NCBI RefSeq assembly: GCF_963576675.1
Contig: NC_088913.1
Coordinates: forward strand, 873,001 to 937,000
Direction of reading: 5' to 3'
Length of the DNA: 64,000 nt
Origin: Euphorbia lathyris
Lineage: Eukaryota; Streptophyta; Magnoliopsida; Malpighiales; Euphorbiaceae
The translations under genes were made by a program, and so were the position numbers. Positions 42,545 to 53,510 of this stretch are shown in pieces. Position 1 is the first letter of the stretch. Each line of letters opens with the position of its first letter. The notes below the pieces were generated by a model. That model saw only the letters and a list, made by a program, of their open reading frames with translations, made no database searches and was not told the origin of the DNA.

Positions 42545-43290
42545 AGGGCCTTGTTTGATAATGACTTTCAACACTTAAAATTAATACATTAAATGCTTAT
42601 TGGTTTTAAGCTTGTTTGATATTACAACTTAAATATTGCAGTTAAGTCACAGAATCACTTAATCTAGTAAGTCAAAAAAGACCATAGAGTTAATATTGGC
42701 AAAAGATAAAAACCTTATAATATATTTTTTAAAATATAAATATTAAACAGTATGTTTAGTGAAAAGTAGGGAACTAGCAAATTATTGGCAAAAAGTATTA
42801 TTAGGTCACTGATTTTTCATTTTTTGGTTCATTAAGACCTTCATCTTTTATTTGAATACATTAAGTCCCTGGTCATTTATTTTTTGTTCCATTAAACCAT
42901 TGATGACCAAAAAAAGTAAATTTGAACATAAAATTTGGTTAATGAACTGTTATACGTTGCATGTGCGTTTGAAATTTGTATTTTTCACTATTTAAAAACA
43001 GTTTGGATGTGTAATGTGGATATAAGAAAACTGTAAAATCCTAATTCAAATTGTAAAAAATATATCTTTTAATAATTTCAAATACATATGAATTTAATAA
43101 CGTCTTTTTAACAGAATTATATATTTTCAATTTACTAATTTGATTATTAAAAGATTAATGAGACCAAAACTAAAAGATCAAGAATTTAATATATTCAAAT
43201 AAAAAATTAAGGATTTAATAAACAAAAAATGAAAGCTAACGAGTCTTATGATGTTTTTTTCCTAAATTATTTACCATAGTCGTAATTTAC
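42545..43290. mobile_element. MITE remnants upstream of gene 7
   Basis: 42545-42700 starts 'GGGCCTTGTTTGATAATGAC' like the TTTGATAA-type MITE at 17481. 42786-43262 has inverted phrases ('TTGGTTCATTAAGACC', 'AGATTAATGAGACCAAAACT'). It is bordered by 'AAATTATTGGC' at left and 'TAAATTATTTACC' at right, which is the same target site occupied by the MITE upstream of gene 10 (61369-61829). Confidence 0.45.
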
Positions 43291-43321
43291 CCATGTATAA
43301 GGGGGCAGAACATGGATAGAT

Positions 43322-43420
43322 CAAGGCCAAAACCGTCTTTAAGCCCTCCAATAATCTGTTTCATCGCAAGCTTATATTTAAGTCAATTTTCGACTTCCGC
43401 GCAGCTGACACTCGATAAGA
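43322..43420 (+). promoter_or_regulatory. Type B F-box promoter-proximal block
   Basis: 'GGCCAAAACCGTCTTTAAGC' about 95 bp before the ATG, then 'TTTCATCGCAAGCTTA' and 'GACACTCGATAAGA' directly before it, recur before the ATG at 62018 and in degraded form at 51625-51740 and 53395-53420. This is a conserved proximal promoter or 5' UTR of type B genes and distinct from the type A leader. Confidence 0.6.
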
Positions 43421-45461
43421 ATGGAGGAGAACAACAGTGAGGACGAAAGCGTCCGAGCTTCATCTGTTGATGACACCGAGGAGGAGAGCGGTGGATCTTC
43501 ATCGGAAGATGACACTGAGAGAGCAGGAAATAAAAGGCTGAAGTTGCAAGGGAAAGAAGATAGAATCAGTGCTTTGCCAGATTCCCTAATTCACCGTATC
43601 CTCTCCTTTTTGCCCTCAACCAAACAAGCTATTCGCACTGGAATTCTTTCAAAACGGTGGCAGAATCAATGGAGCCGAGTTCCGATCCTCATTTTTGATT
43701 CCACTGGTAAGAAAGATAAAAATTTCTCTCATTTCATCGACAGGACCCTAACTCTGCATGATTGTTCGAAGATAAAGAAATTTCATGTGCAATATGATGG
43801 TTACTTAGAGAGTGACGCTCAATTAAGTTCAAAAATCATTTTTGCAATAAGAAAAGATGTGGAGGAACTAATCTTGCATCTCTATCCTCAAGATGAGGAC
43901 GGTGAGATTACCTATGTGTTGCCGAAATTCGTTTACAACAATGTTTCGTTTGTTAAATTAGAGTTGTTCAAGTGTGATTTTATATATGATTGGAGGCGAA
44001 ATGAGTCAAATTTGAAGATAAATTGGCCACGTCTCAAGGAATTAAAGTTGGAATGTTCTCGTATTCTAGATTTGGCTATAGAAAAAGTTGTATCCGGCAG
44101 TCCCGTACTTGAATTGTTGGAATTAACTAGATGTATTGGGTTTCACAAGGTAGTTATTGCTTCCGAATCTTTGAAAAAATTGATCTTTGTAGACGCCGAA
44201 TGTCTCAATGACCGAGAGCACCTTGGAATTTCATGTCCAAATCTTGAGGAATTATGTATCAAGATATCAGAGAATCCGGATACTGCATGGTCTGACTTGC
44301 CTGATCAAACGATTGAAAATGTTTTATCTAGCAGTCCCTTACTTCATAAGTTGGAATTACCAGACTATGGACTACCGAGAGGTCGTTCTTCTGATAGGCT
44401 CGTTATTGCTTCAAAATCTTTGAAAAAATTAGTTTTGGGAGCAACCTATAATACTTTTGATTTTGAAATTTCATGTCCAAAACTTGAGGAATTGGATTTG
44501 TATCGATTTTTGCCGTTTGTATTTACTGATTTTGAAGATTTAGATTCTAAGTCTCGATGGGAGCGGTGTTTGGCAGTGAAGATTCTTGGGCAGCTTCAAC
44601 ATGTGAAGCTGCTTGAAATTGGAAGTTGGTATATCAAGGTAACTTATAAAGCTTTTTCTTTTTGTTGTTGGAAACTAGATTCTTATTATTCCTGAATTTT
44701 CATTTTATTATGTTTTAATTTTGAAGATTCTATCAGCTTTGGAGATGGAAGATCTATCTTCTCCTTTATTAAATTGCAAATGTTTGGCTGTGGATGGTAC
44801 TAAGTTTGATGAGGACCTGCCTGGAATTATATGTGCAATTCGGAGTTCACCTGTGCTTGAGAAATTAGTTATAAAGTTGCAGCCGGTTAAGAAAATAGTT
44901 CTAATGTTTCAGCCCGCTAAGGTATAATTTGTTTTGGCCATTCATAACTTCAATTCAAATAAGTATTACCGTGTTTGCTGCACTATATTGTGAAAATCCA
45001 AGAAGATAGCTTTGTAGTTCTAGAATTTAATGAGTTCATAAATTAAATCATAGCATCAAAATTGATTGTCATGCCAATTATATTCGATTTCCATGTGCTG
45101 TCCTTCAAGTTTTTGGGCTAACAAACTCTATCTATAGTCTCCAAACACTGGAACGCTTCGGGACTTGAATGATCGCAGAATCAAGAAGAATAACTACTGG
45201 GATTCAAATGAAACCGTTTTCAATTGTTCAGTGTCAAATTTGAAGACTGTGAAGATTATTGGGCTCTCAGAGAAAGATGATAAACATAAACTTTTGTTCA
45301 AATTTGTTGAGTTCCTACTGAAGAATGGAAGAATGCTGAACAAGGTAGTCGTTATTTTAGCATATTGTGGAACAGGAATTCCGTTTGAAGTTTCTAAAAA
45401 ATTGTTAAGCTTCCAAAGACGTTTTCCGCATATAAATATTGAGTTGCTAAGTTCTAACTAG
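43421..45461 (+). CDS. F-box/LRR/FBD protein, type B, gene 7 (intact, best-preserved copy)
   Basis: Putative SCF substrate receptor. Exons are 43421-44638, 44727-44921 and 45138-45461, all in frame, giving about 578 residues. The N-terminus is acidic and Ser-rich (about residues 1-36), followed by a basic 'NKRLKLQGK' that could serve as a nuclear targeting signal (inference). The F-box is 'DRISALPDSLIHRILSFLPS' then SKRW (about 48-92). LRRs follow through exon 1 and 2. The FBD domain is 'LKTVKIIGLSEKDDKHKLLF' and 'FVEFLLKNGRMLNKVVVILA'. Exon 2 is 30 bases longer than in every other copy because its 3' end is duplicated (QPVKKIVLMFQPAK), which adds 10 residues without breaking the frame. The conserved type B promoter block precedes it. 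The target is unknown. Confidence 0.9.
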
Positions 45462-45794
45462 CAAGTAATGTTCAAATATGTAGAACATGTTTAAATGTTT
45501 TAGTAGTTTTTGTGTAAACTTTTGTGCTTGGCACATACAGTAGGAGGTCGTCTTGTGCATCCGATGATTATGGTTACATGATTTTAAGTAGCTTAAATGA
45601 ATTTTTGTTATCGATACCAAATAGAAGTTCTTGCCTATTGAACTAAGTTCATGTATTGCATTTTCTTCATTTACTAATTCAGATGCATGATGATGGAAAT
45701 AGGAGGATATGAAATTGAAATTTTAACGCATGAATGGTGAATTCTATAACTAAATATATCTATGCCTCAATATATTTTTTCATTTTCATCTTCC
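45462..45794. repeat. Type B 3' flank
   Basis: Same downstream block as after gene 5 ('GTGCATCCGATGATTATGGT', 'GATGGAAATAGGAGGATATG'). No gene. Confidence 0.6.
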
Positions 45795-46031
45795 CCACCA
45801 TATTGCATAGCCTTGGTTGATCTCAATCATCTTGCCTGTGAATCCTCCACCTCTGGCAAGGCCTTCCACGGAATGTGATTCTCATTCGCCGAGGGAAACA
45901 CCTGCTTCGGATGGAGATGATGCCTTCTTGAGTCTGCAACCAGCTGTGATGTCCTCATTACAGCTGCAGCTGCTGCCCTCACGAGTTTCGATCCTGTCTG
46001 TGACCTTACGGCCAGAATCTAAAGACTGGTA
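45795..46031 (+). pseudogene. RD21-like granulin exon fragment (empty hAT site)
   Basis: Text from 'CCACCATATTGCATAGCCTT' to 'AAAGACTG/GTAAGT' parallels 31000-32003. The granulin part reads out of frame with several indels ('CFGWR', 'PVCDLTARI'), so it is not coding. The exon end and GT donor are retained. At 45895-45902 it has one GAAACACC where the paralogue at 31090 has a hAT insertion. Confidence 0.6.
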
Positions 46032-47340
46032 AGTAAAAATCATTTCTATTTTGTATGCTTATTGCTTTCAACTTAGAATATATTTTTACCTTAATCTTTA
46101 GTTTAGGTATTTCATTTCTCCATATTGCATTTTGGCTGTTTGCTAATGCAATTTAATGTTGAAACTGAAAGCACGATATGAACTAGAGCGCTACTAACAT
46201 TATGGTCTCTAAATTTTATTTCTTAGACATAAAGACACTTGAACTTTGAGTCTAAATCTTTAAAAATCCATTAAAAATTTAACAAAATAATGAAGGTAAA
46301 ATGGGTATTTGATCATAATATTATGATCATAAAATAGGTATTAAATCAGTTAAGCACATGTTATCTTCTAGTGCACAGTTTCACTCGCATCAATAGTGCA
46401 CCCTCGGAAAAACTAGTTACACTCGAAAAGGTAGACTCACATTCGTAAACATGTTGTTAATGATATCAAGGTAGTCTGACACTTACGATGCTGATATTGA
46501 AAACTCGGTGCTGGGCGGATTATGTATTGTAGTATGCATATCTAAAAAAACATGACTCATTTGTCAATGTATATAGTATTGCACTATCCCAGGTAGCATT
46601 ACAACCATGAGGGGTTGAATTCAATACCCTAAGTTTTCATCTCATGCACTTCCTCTATGAAGAGGCATTTGTCCTGACTGAGAAGATACGAGAACATGGC
46701 AAGAAACTTCTCCGTTAAACTTAATTCGGTCCTAGATGCCTTTATCATTGCCCTTGCCAAAGTGGCATAGAGGATTCTGGTTAGAAACTTTATGACAATT
46801 AGACATTATGTAAATGATGTATAACAAACAAGTGAAATTCACAAAACAGCCAAGTGAGATTCATAAAAAAAATTCATACCATATTTATAGGAAAAATTGA
46901 GTGGCAACCTAAATTAATCTTGTGCAATTTGTCATCTCTTGGCTTGAATTTGTTCGACATGCATAAACCGATGCATAATGTAGCCACATCACCAAGAAAA
47001 GACAGAAATTCGTCAGCATTAAACTTTGTAGACGGTCAAGCAGCACAGTTCAATAAACTCGCATGGTAACTTGATTCTGCTTTATGTTGCACGAAAACTC
47101 TTCTTTATTAGCGTTCTGTGTCCGTTTCGTTTCCATTACGTTTTTCTAGCTAAGTTTTCTTAAAAAGAACGTTTTTTGGTATCAGTTTCAGTTTCATATC
47201 CCCATGTGCAACATAGATTCTGCTTATTTATTTCAGTAGTTGTAGTTGCCATTTTCTTGATTTTGAGTTTTGTTTTTTTTTTTTGTCAATTCTGTGTTTA
47301 TCTCTCTCTATTTCCGGTTGATCATTTTCCCTTAATAGTT
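46032..47340. other. Spacer without recognisable gene
   Basis: AT-rich. 46675-47000 duplicates about 41690-41970. The 71-codon ORF at 46854-47069 has no family resemblance. Nothing else can be supported. Confidence 0.5.
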
Positions 47341-47345
47341 TAAAG

Positions 47346-47575
47346 AGATAAGGTAACAAAATAGGCGTATGGTTTTTGGGAATATCAATTTAGGCCCAAT
47401 GTATAAAATAGCACCAATATAGGCTTAACGTTTGAAAAAGGGTACCAATTTAGGTCTCGATATTGCCTCCTAAACTTGAATAAAAAGTTTGACTTATATT
47501 GCCTCCTGAACTTGAATAAAGATAGACCTCGATAAGGTACCAAAATAGGTCTATGGTTTTTAGTATTTTACTTTT
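47346..47575. mobile_element. MITE fragment, GATAAGGTA family
   Basis: 'GATAAGGTAACAAAATAGGC' to 'AATATAGGCTTAACGTTTGA' matches the element at 37831-38177. A second terminus ('GATAAGGTACCAAAATAGG') follows near 47533. The copy is rearranged. Confidence 0.5.
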
Positions 47576-47634
47576 GGTTTATATTGCCTCTTGAACTTAA
47601 TAAAAAGTTTGATTCATCCCTGAACTTTTAGTTA

Positions 47635-48665
47635 CAAATTTCTCAAAAATTGTTAAGCATCCCGAACTCATGGAAGGTATATAATTGGTAGTTGTTCTGT
47701 TTTACACTTGGACAATGAATTAGTCATTAGCTCAATCTATTATCATTTACTGCCTTATTCATGTGTGTGATTCTGAACTTTCTCTGATTGACTTTCAATG
47801 GAATAAGGGTTTAGTTTGCTTGTAAAGTTTTGGGGGAAGTTCAAGTTTATTCTTACCTTAATAACTAGCTTAATTTGCGCCCATGGTAAAATCCTAACTC
47901 AATTTTACCTCTTCCGACGGTATTTTGTTGCTAATTTTGTACGATAGAAGCAAACTTGAAATTCCCCATAACTTTAGGGGTAAGTATGTCCAAATGTGTA
48001 GAAAATGTTTACTGGTTTTAGAAGTTTTATGGGATAAGAGTCAATTTTTCAGCTAAGATTATTGGAGAAGTTCAATTTTGCTCTTATTGACTAAAAAATA
48101 TAGTTCAATTTATGGAGTGTAGTAAATATAGTCAATTTTGTTTAAATTGGTTGAAATTGTGATGTTCCAATATGTTATATAGTTTTTGTTAAAATTCCTT
48201 CTTGGTCCTTGATTTATCCACCGGTTTGCTCCGCAACCCACTAACTCATCAATTTTACACACCTAGATCAATGATCAATTAAAATGTGATTTTGTTGTCA
48301 TTCAGTTTTGATTTTAGACGGAGCATAGAGACCATTTGTGATATTTTTTTCTTCAAATACCATTGTACTAGTGTCTCATAGACCTGTTCATGGACCCGTT
48401 TGGCCTGTATAAGTCCATTTTTTATGGATTGGATTTGGAGATGTATATGTTTAACATTAGGCTCAACTTAGGGGAATTTAGCAATGGTTCACTTCGGTGG
48501 CCCATCCGCAGAATGATATTTAGGGGGGTTAAAAAACTTTTACGGGATATTAAGGGTGCGTGTGTTGAACACCTTATCTCGCTATTGTGGTCCCATCGAA
48601 CAACATTGCATTCAGCTAAAGGAAAACAGTATTTTCCTTAGCTTACAGTGTTGAGTCCAGAGCTT
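47635..48665 (+). repeat. Segmental duplicate of 40275-41290, with FBD tail
   Basis: It begins with the last FBD codons in the damaged form seen in gene 6 ('TTGTTAAGCATCCCGAACTC', then 'ATGGAAGGTATATAATTGG') and continues through the same spacer to about 48665. The rest of the F-box gene is absent. It is a non-functional tail fragment about 7.36 kb downstream of its source. Confidence 0.7.
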
Positions 48666-51205
48666 ATAGAAACAAGTCTGTGTACCTAGTCTCATCTCTA
48701 TTGGAACGGGAAGCCTTTCGGTACATTTTATAAACATGACTCAATTTGTCATTAGTTGGCTTGGATTTGTTTATTTTTGGTTCTCAAGGTAACCACGGCC
48801 ATCAGTAGTGACTATTCCGTTTTGCGGATGGCTTGCACCTCTATGGATGGGACTGCTTATTTATTTCAGCAGCTGTAGTTGTCGATTCCTTTTTGAGCTG
48901 TTGTTTGTCAATTCTATGTTTATCTCTCTCTATTTACAATTGAACTTTTGTGCTTGAAAGTCTAGACAGGTTAAATGCATCATTGTTCACTGTCGGTCTC
49001 ATTCAAAATAGTTATTCAACTTCAATTTGTGTCAATAAAATCACTCATCTACAAGTTTTATCTCAATTAGATCTCTAGTAATCTTAACCATTTACAAGTT
49101 TACCTTTCTATTTCTCACTAATGGTGCCTGCAAAACGAAAATAGAAAATAGAAAAAAGTTACAAATCTGAAAAGTAGTCTTTTTAGCAAAGAATTATGGT
49201 AGGAGTCATAATCAATTTCTCTCATGAAAATTTCTTGATAACAACTCTAACTTCTTCTAGTATTTTTACTGTCTCTAGAGAAAAACCGCAATTTTCGAGC
49301 ATGTCCCTTACATGCTCTCAATTTGAATTGCGCACTCGTGGAAATCTCTATTATTTCCATATCCATTGGCACACGCTCATAAATTCTTCGAGCATCGCTC
49401 ACTAACTGATTAGGATTATAACGGTGCGTTATGTATCTTTTTCAGCATCTAATGAGGCCCTTCCCCCTCTATTTAGAGGCGAAAGATTCTGTTTGTCGGA
49501 AATGGGAAATACATTTTATTTCTCACAATGAAGAATGTGTTTTTCTACTCGGAAATTTATTGTTGGGTTTTGAAAGGAAAAAAAACTATATATCTACCAA
49601 CTCACATGGAAAAAGTTCTTGTTTTGACTTAGTGAGAAGAGTTACTTAAGTAAAGAGGCAATAAGCCTAAATTCTCCTCAACGACAAACATAACCGCTAT
49701 ATGAGCCGACATGACCTATTTGGCTCAGGGCCAAATTGAGGTCTCATAGAACTTCTCAGAACAATGGAAGCATCGAACTCGGAAGCCACACTCTAGATAT
49801 GCTATATGTCCCTCCATTCCGTTGTTTGCTCGAATCTTACGTCCATATGCCTCCAACATATAGGCAGGGACGGCATAGGGCCCCAAAAAAAAATTAGCCT
49901 TATATGTATATATGAAAATTATTATTTTTATAATATAAATAGTGATGAAATTATATAGGAGGGTCTATTTATTTCTGAAAGCCCGTTGATAAATTTTTTT
50001 AAAAGACATGTCCAACTTTTACACTTTAAGGGGTTCTTATTGTTTATTTTGCCTAGAGCTCTTAAATTGTCAGGACCGACACTGCATATAGGCCCCTCTT
50101 ATTCTATACACTATGGCTATCAAAACCACATTTTAAGTGTAGGTATGCTGGCAACTTCACCAACTGGTTGATACTTCTTAGGAGGTGTAGGGCGATGTTG
50201 ATGCTCGAATCTACTACACGAAGCAGTCCAAGGTGTCTTCGCATGGCATAAATTTCTCTTTGCTTCCTCATATAAAATACTTAGTTAAATATTAGGATCA
50301 TTAAAAGCCCATGAGATGAAAAACTCTTTTCTACATTGGACCACGATGGGGAAAAGGTTCTTCTGTGTACCCGCGTAACAATCTCAAGCTTCTTTGAATT
50401 CTCAAGTTTTTCAAGAGAATGATTTTTTTTTTATCAGAATTGTCGATCCAATAAATATCTAGACGAGGATAGTTTGGAAATTTCATGAAAAAAGGAAATG
50501 GAAAAACCAAAATTTTGATTTTTAAAGGCAGAGATCAAATATACACACGAGTTCTTTTGAACGCGACTGAGTTTTTGTGACTAAGCATGAGTCTACATAT
50601 ATTTTCACAACTGTGGATAATCATCGGTTTCTTCATCATCAGTTATAAAAGCTTCGATTAACAACGGTTAAGTCTTGATATAAGTGAAAATGGCAATAGT
50701 AATTAATTATCTTCACCTCAATGTTCAAATCAAGATCAAGGGGGAAGGGATATCCGTTCCGAACTAAACCAAACTAGAAGTCGATTTCATTTCCAAAAGG
50801 CCCAATAAAGGAAGAGAGTCCGAGAGCAAAAATCACCCCACCACTAAGACTAGTGGTAAAATGGCATTTTCATACGGTGAGAAGCTTATAAATAGGTATT
50901 CTTTACTTTCTCTCTTTTCACTATATGATATTACCATTTTCAAAATGACAGTTGAAGAAAAGTTCAAGAATTAATGTTTCTGAAACCACATTTATCATGA
51001 AATAATAATTTTGGATTTTTCAAATTAATATTTCAGAACTTTCTGTCTCTAAATAATTACTCACTCTTAAACCGAACAACATATAAATGATACAAATAAA
51101 GAAAGTGTTTAAGAATTAAAGTTGTTTAGTATATAATTTCGATTAACTCTATAATAGAAGGTTACCAACTATTATAATAGTTAAGTTTTTGTGACTTTCA
51201 TAGCA
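48666..51205. other. Long spacer, nothing recognisable
   Basis: About 2.5 kb with only short ORFs of unrelated composition (for example 49196-49405, 49431-49649, 49986-50171). I see no conserved domain, RNA gene or clear transposon. Ends such as 'GGCAGGGACGGCATAGGGCC' (49862) and 'GTCAGGACCGACACTGCATA' (50070) may be a decayed hAT-like element. Confidence 0.5.
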
Positions 51206-51210
51206 GTTTT

Positions 51211-51535
51211 ATGGGATAAGGTATCAAAATAGACTTAATTTTTTTGGAGAAGTATCAATTTAGGTTCCGTTTGTGAAATAGCACTAATGTAGATTTAACA
51301 TTTTAAAAAGAGTATAAATTTAGGCATTGATAACAAAATGTAATACGTCATTAATATTACCTTTTTAAGTTCTAATTTATCTCTCCACGTACAACTCAAA
51401 AAACTTAACAGAGTAATATTAACAATGTGTCACGTTCCGTTATCGAAGCCTAAATTAATACTATTTTTTAAACATTATGTCTATATTAGTGATATTTTGT
51501 ATATGGAACCTAAATTGATATTAGTTGTAAGCTTT
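51211..51535. mobile_element. MITE, GATAAGGTA family, right end lost
   Basis: 'GGGATAAGGTATCAAAATAG' through 'GTGTCACGTTCCGTTATCGA' to 'GGAACCTAAATTGATATTAG' aligns with 37831-38155. The right terminus is missing. Confidence 0.6.
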
Positions 51536-51933
51536 TGAAATTAAGAGGCCATAATATTAATAAGAAAATAGTTAAATGACCATAGTTGTAATATACCCCA
51601 TGAATAAAGGGCCAAACATGGATAGATGAAGGCCAAATCCATCTTTAATCCCCAAAAATATATTTGGTCAGAAGGGTTTCTTTTTTCCTCAAATCCATTA
51701 CAGACTTCGACGGCACATCAGACGCTTGATAAGGGGATAACACTGAGGAGCAGTAGAAGGGAAACAAAAGGTTGAAGTTGCAGGGAAGAAGATAGAATCA
51801 GTGTTTTGCCAGATTCCTAATTCAGCGTATTCTTTGCTTTTTGCCCTTAACCAAACAAAGCTCATTTTACTGGTAAGAATGATACAAATTTCTCTAGGAA
51901 CCCTAACTCTGCATGATTAAGATAAAGAAATTC

Positions 51934-52292
51934 TGATAGAAATGATAACAGATTGATTTGAGAAAACTGAGGAATAGGAGAAATGGATGAAAACCCAGAT
52001 GTATTAGAAATAAAAGTAGCCAAACAGGGATACAAGAGAAAGATACCACAATAGGAATTAACCTACTGCCCAAGCACTAATGCCGAAATAACAGAAAGTA
52101 CTATCATCATGCCTCTACCCAAAACGTTACAGCTCTTTATAGGTAACAACCTGATTCTCTCACTCTCCTCTAACTAACTCATTCCCTAAACAGCCAACAC
52201 GTGTCTCCCCCTTTCTTCTAGAATACACTTTCCATATCTTGGGCCTGTGAGACGTAACATCTAAAAGTTGGCCCTTGTCTCCTTCTTTATCA
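51934..52292. mobile_element. Solo LTR (Copia-like) with 5-bp target duplication
   Basis: 359 bp starting TGATAGAAATGATAACAG and ending TCCTTCTTTATCA, so TG...CA with short inverted TGATA/TATCA ends. It is flanked by AATTC on both sides (51929-51933 and 52293-52297). Removing it rejoins the F-box text 'GATAAAGAAATTC' with 'CATGTTCAAT' as in the paralogues. Solo LTRs arise by recombination between the two LTRs of a full element. Assignment to Copia is by general look only. Confidence 0.85.
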
Positions 52293-52469
52293 AATTCCAT
52301 GTTCAATCTGATCATATGTTAGAGAGTGAAGCTCAATTAACTTCAAAATTCAGTTTTGCATAATCTGGCATCTTTATCCTCAAGAGGAGGATGGAAGATT
52401 CCCTATGTATTGCCGAAATTCGTTTACAACATTGCTTCCTTTGTTAAATTAGAGTTGGTCAGTGTGATT

Positions 52470-53040
52470 TTATACGTGATTGGAGGCTAAATGTGCTAAA
52501 TTTGAAGATAAATTGGCAAAGTTGGAATATTCTTGTATTCGCGATTGGGCTATTGAAAAAGTTGTATCTGACAGTCTAGATTGTTGGAATTAAGATGCAT
52601 TGGGTTCACTGATGTCGTTATTGCTTCCAAATCTTTGAAAAGTTTGATCTTTGTAGCAGTTGAATGTGCTTCTGACACAGAGCACTTTGAAATTTCATGT
52701 CCAAGAATCTTCACATGAATCCCGATTTCAAGCATAAACTTGATGTATGCTTGAAATCGGGAATCATGCGAAGATTCTTGGACATGAAATTTCAAGTGCT
52801 CCGTGTCAAAGGCACATTCAACAGCTACAAATATCAAAATTTTCAAAGATTTGGAAACAATAACGACATTAGCGAACTCAATACATCTAGTTAATTCCAA
52901 CAATTCAAGTACAGGACTGCCCGATATAACCTTTTCTATAGCCGAATCACGAATACAAGAACATTGCAACTTCAATTCCTTGAGACGTGGCCAATTTATC
53001 TTCAAATTTAGCGTATTTAGCATCCAATCATATATATGCT
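52470..53040. repeat. Inverted repeat of F-box exon 1, arms about 265-295 nt
   Basis: The left arm (about 52470-52736) and right arm (about 52746-53040) are reverse complements with scattered changes. The centre is CCCGATTTCAAGCATA, a 9-base spacer, then TATGCTTGAAATCGGG. The arms encode 'SKSLKxLIFVAVEC' and neighbouring LRRs. A transcript across it would fold into a long hairpin. Confidence 0.85.
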
Positions 53041-53510
53041 AAAAGTTTTAGCAGCTTTGATGTATGCTTTTGTACTTAGCACATACAGTTGGAGGTTGTC
53101 TTGTGCATCTGATGATTATGGTTACATGACTTTAACTAGATTAAACGAATTTTCGTTATCGATACCAAATAGAAGTTCTTGCCTAGTAAACTACATTCAT
53201 GTATTGCATTTCGTTTATTTATTAATTCATTAGGACTTGGATGCATCATGATGGACATACCTAGAACAACTAGTTAGTGTTCTAGCTAGAAAAACTTCAG
53301 CTAGGAGGATATGAAAATGAAATTAAGAGGCCATAATATTAATAAGAAAATAGTTGAATGACCATGAATAAGGGGTCAAACGTGGATAGATGAACGAAGC
53401 CCAAAACCGTCTTTAATCCCCAAAAAATCAATTATTTAATTATGTAACACCTAGTTAGTAATAAATATATTTGGTCACAAGGGTTTCTTTTTTTCTAAGT
53501 CAATTACATA
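53041..53510. repeat. Type B 3' flank and next promoter remnant
   Basis: 53041-53330 is the type B 3' flank ('GATGATTATGGTTACATGAC'). 53330-53510 is the degraded type B promoter ('CCCAAAACCGTCTTTAAT' at about 53400). 'CATAATATTAATAAGAAAAT' occurs here and at 51549, so the two pseudogenes share upstream sequence and duplicated together. Confidence 0.6.

Larger units (their letters stand above)
51725..53040 (+). pseudogene. Type B F-box pseudogene, gene 8, with solo LTR and inverted duplication
   Basis: The degraded promoter block ('GGCCAAATCCATCTTTAAT' near 51634) and a frameshifted N-terminus and F-box (about 51740-51933) are followed by a solo LTR at 51934-52292. Exon 1 resumes at about 52298 ('CATGTTCAATCTGATCATAT') with many indels and runs to about 52705. 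Then the sequence turns round: 52746-53040 is the reverse complement of another copy of the same LRR segment. No exon 2 or 3 follows; the type B 3' flank starts at about 53040. A 157-codon minus-strand ORF (53023-52550) crosses the hairpin and is a by-product of the inversion. Confidence 0.8.

Noticed and set aside
52550..53023. 157-codon minus-strand ORF
   Set aside because: It spans the centre of the inverted repeat and is the inverted LRR copy read through the turn-round point, not a separate gene.
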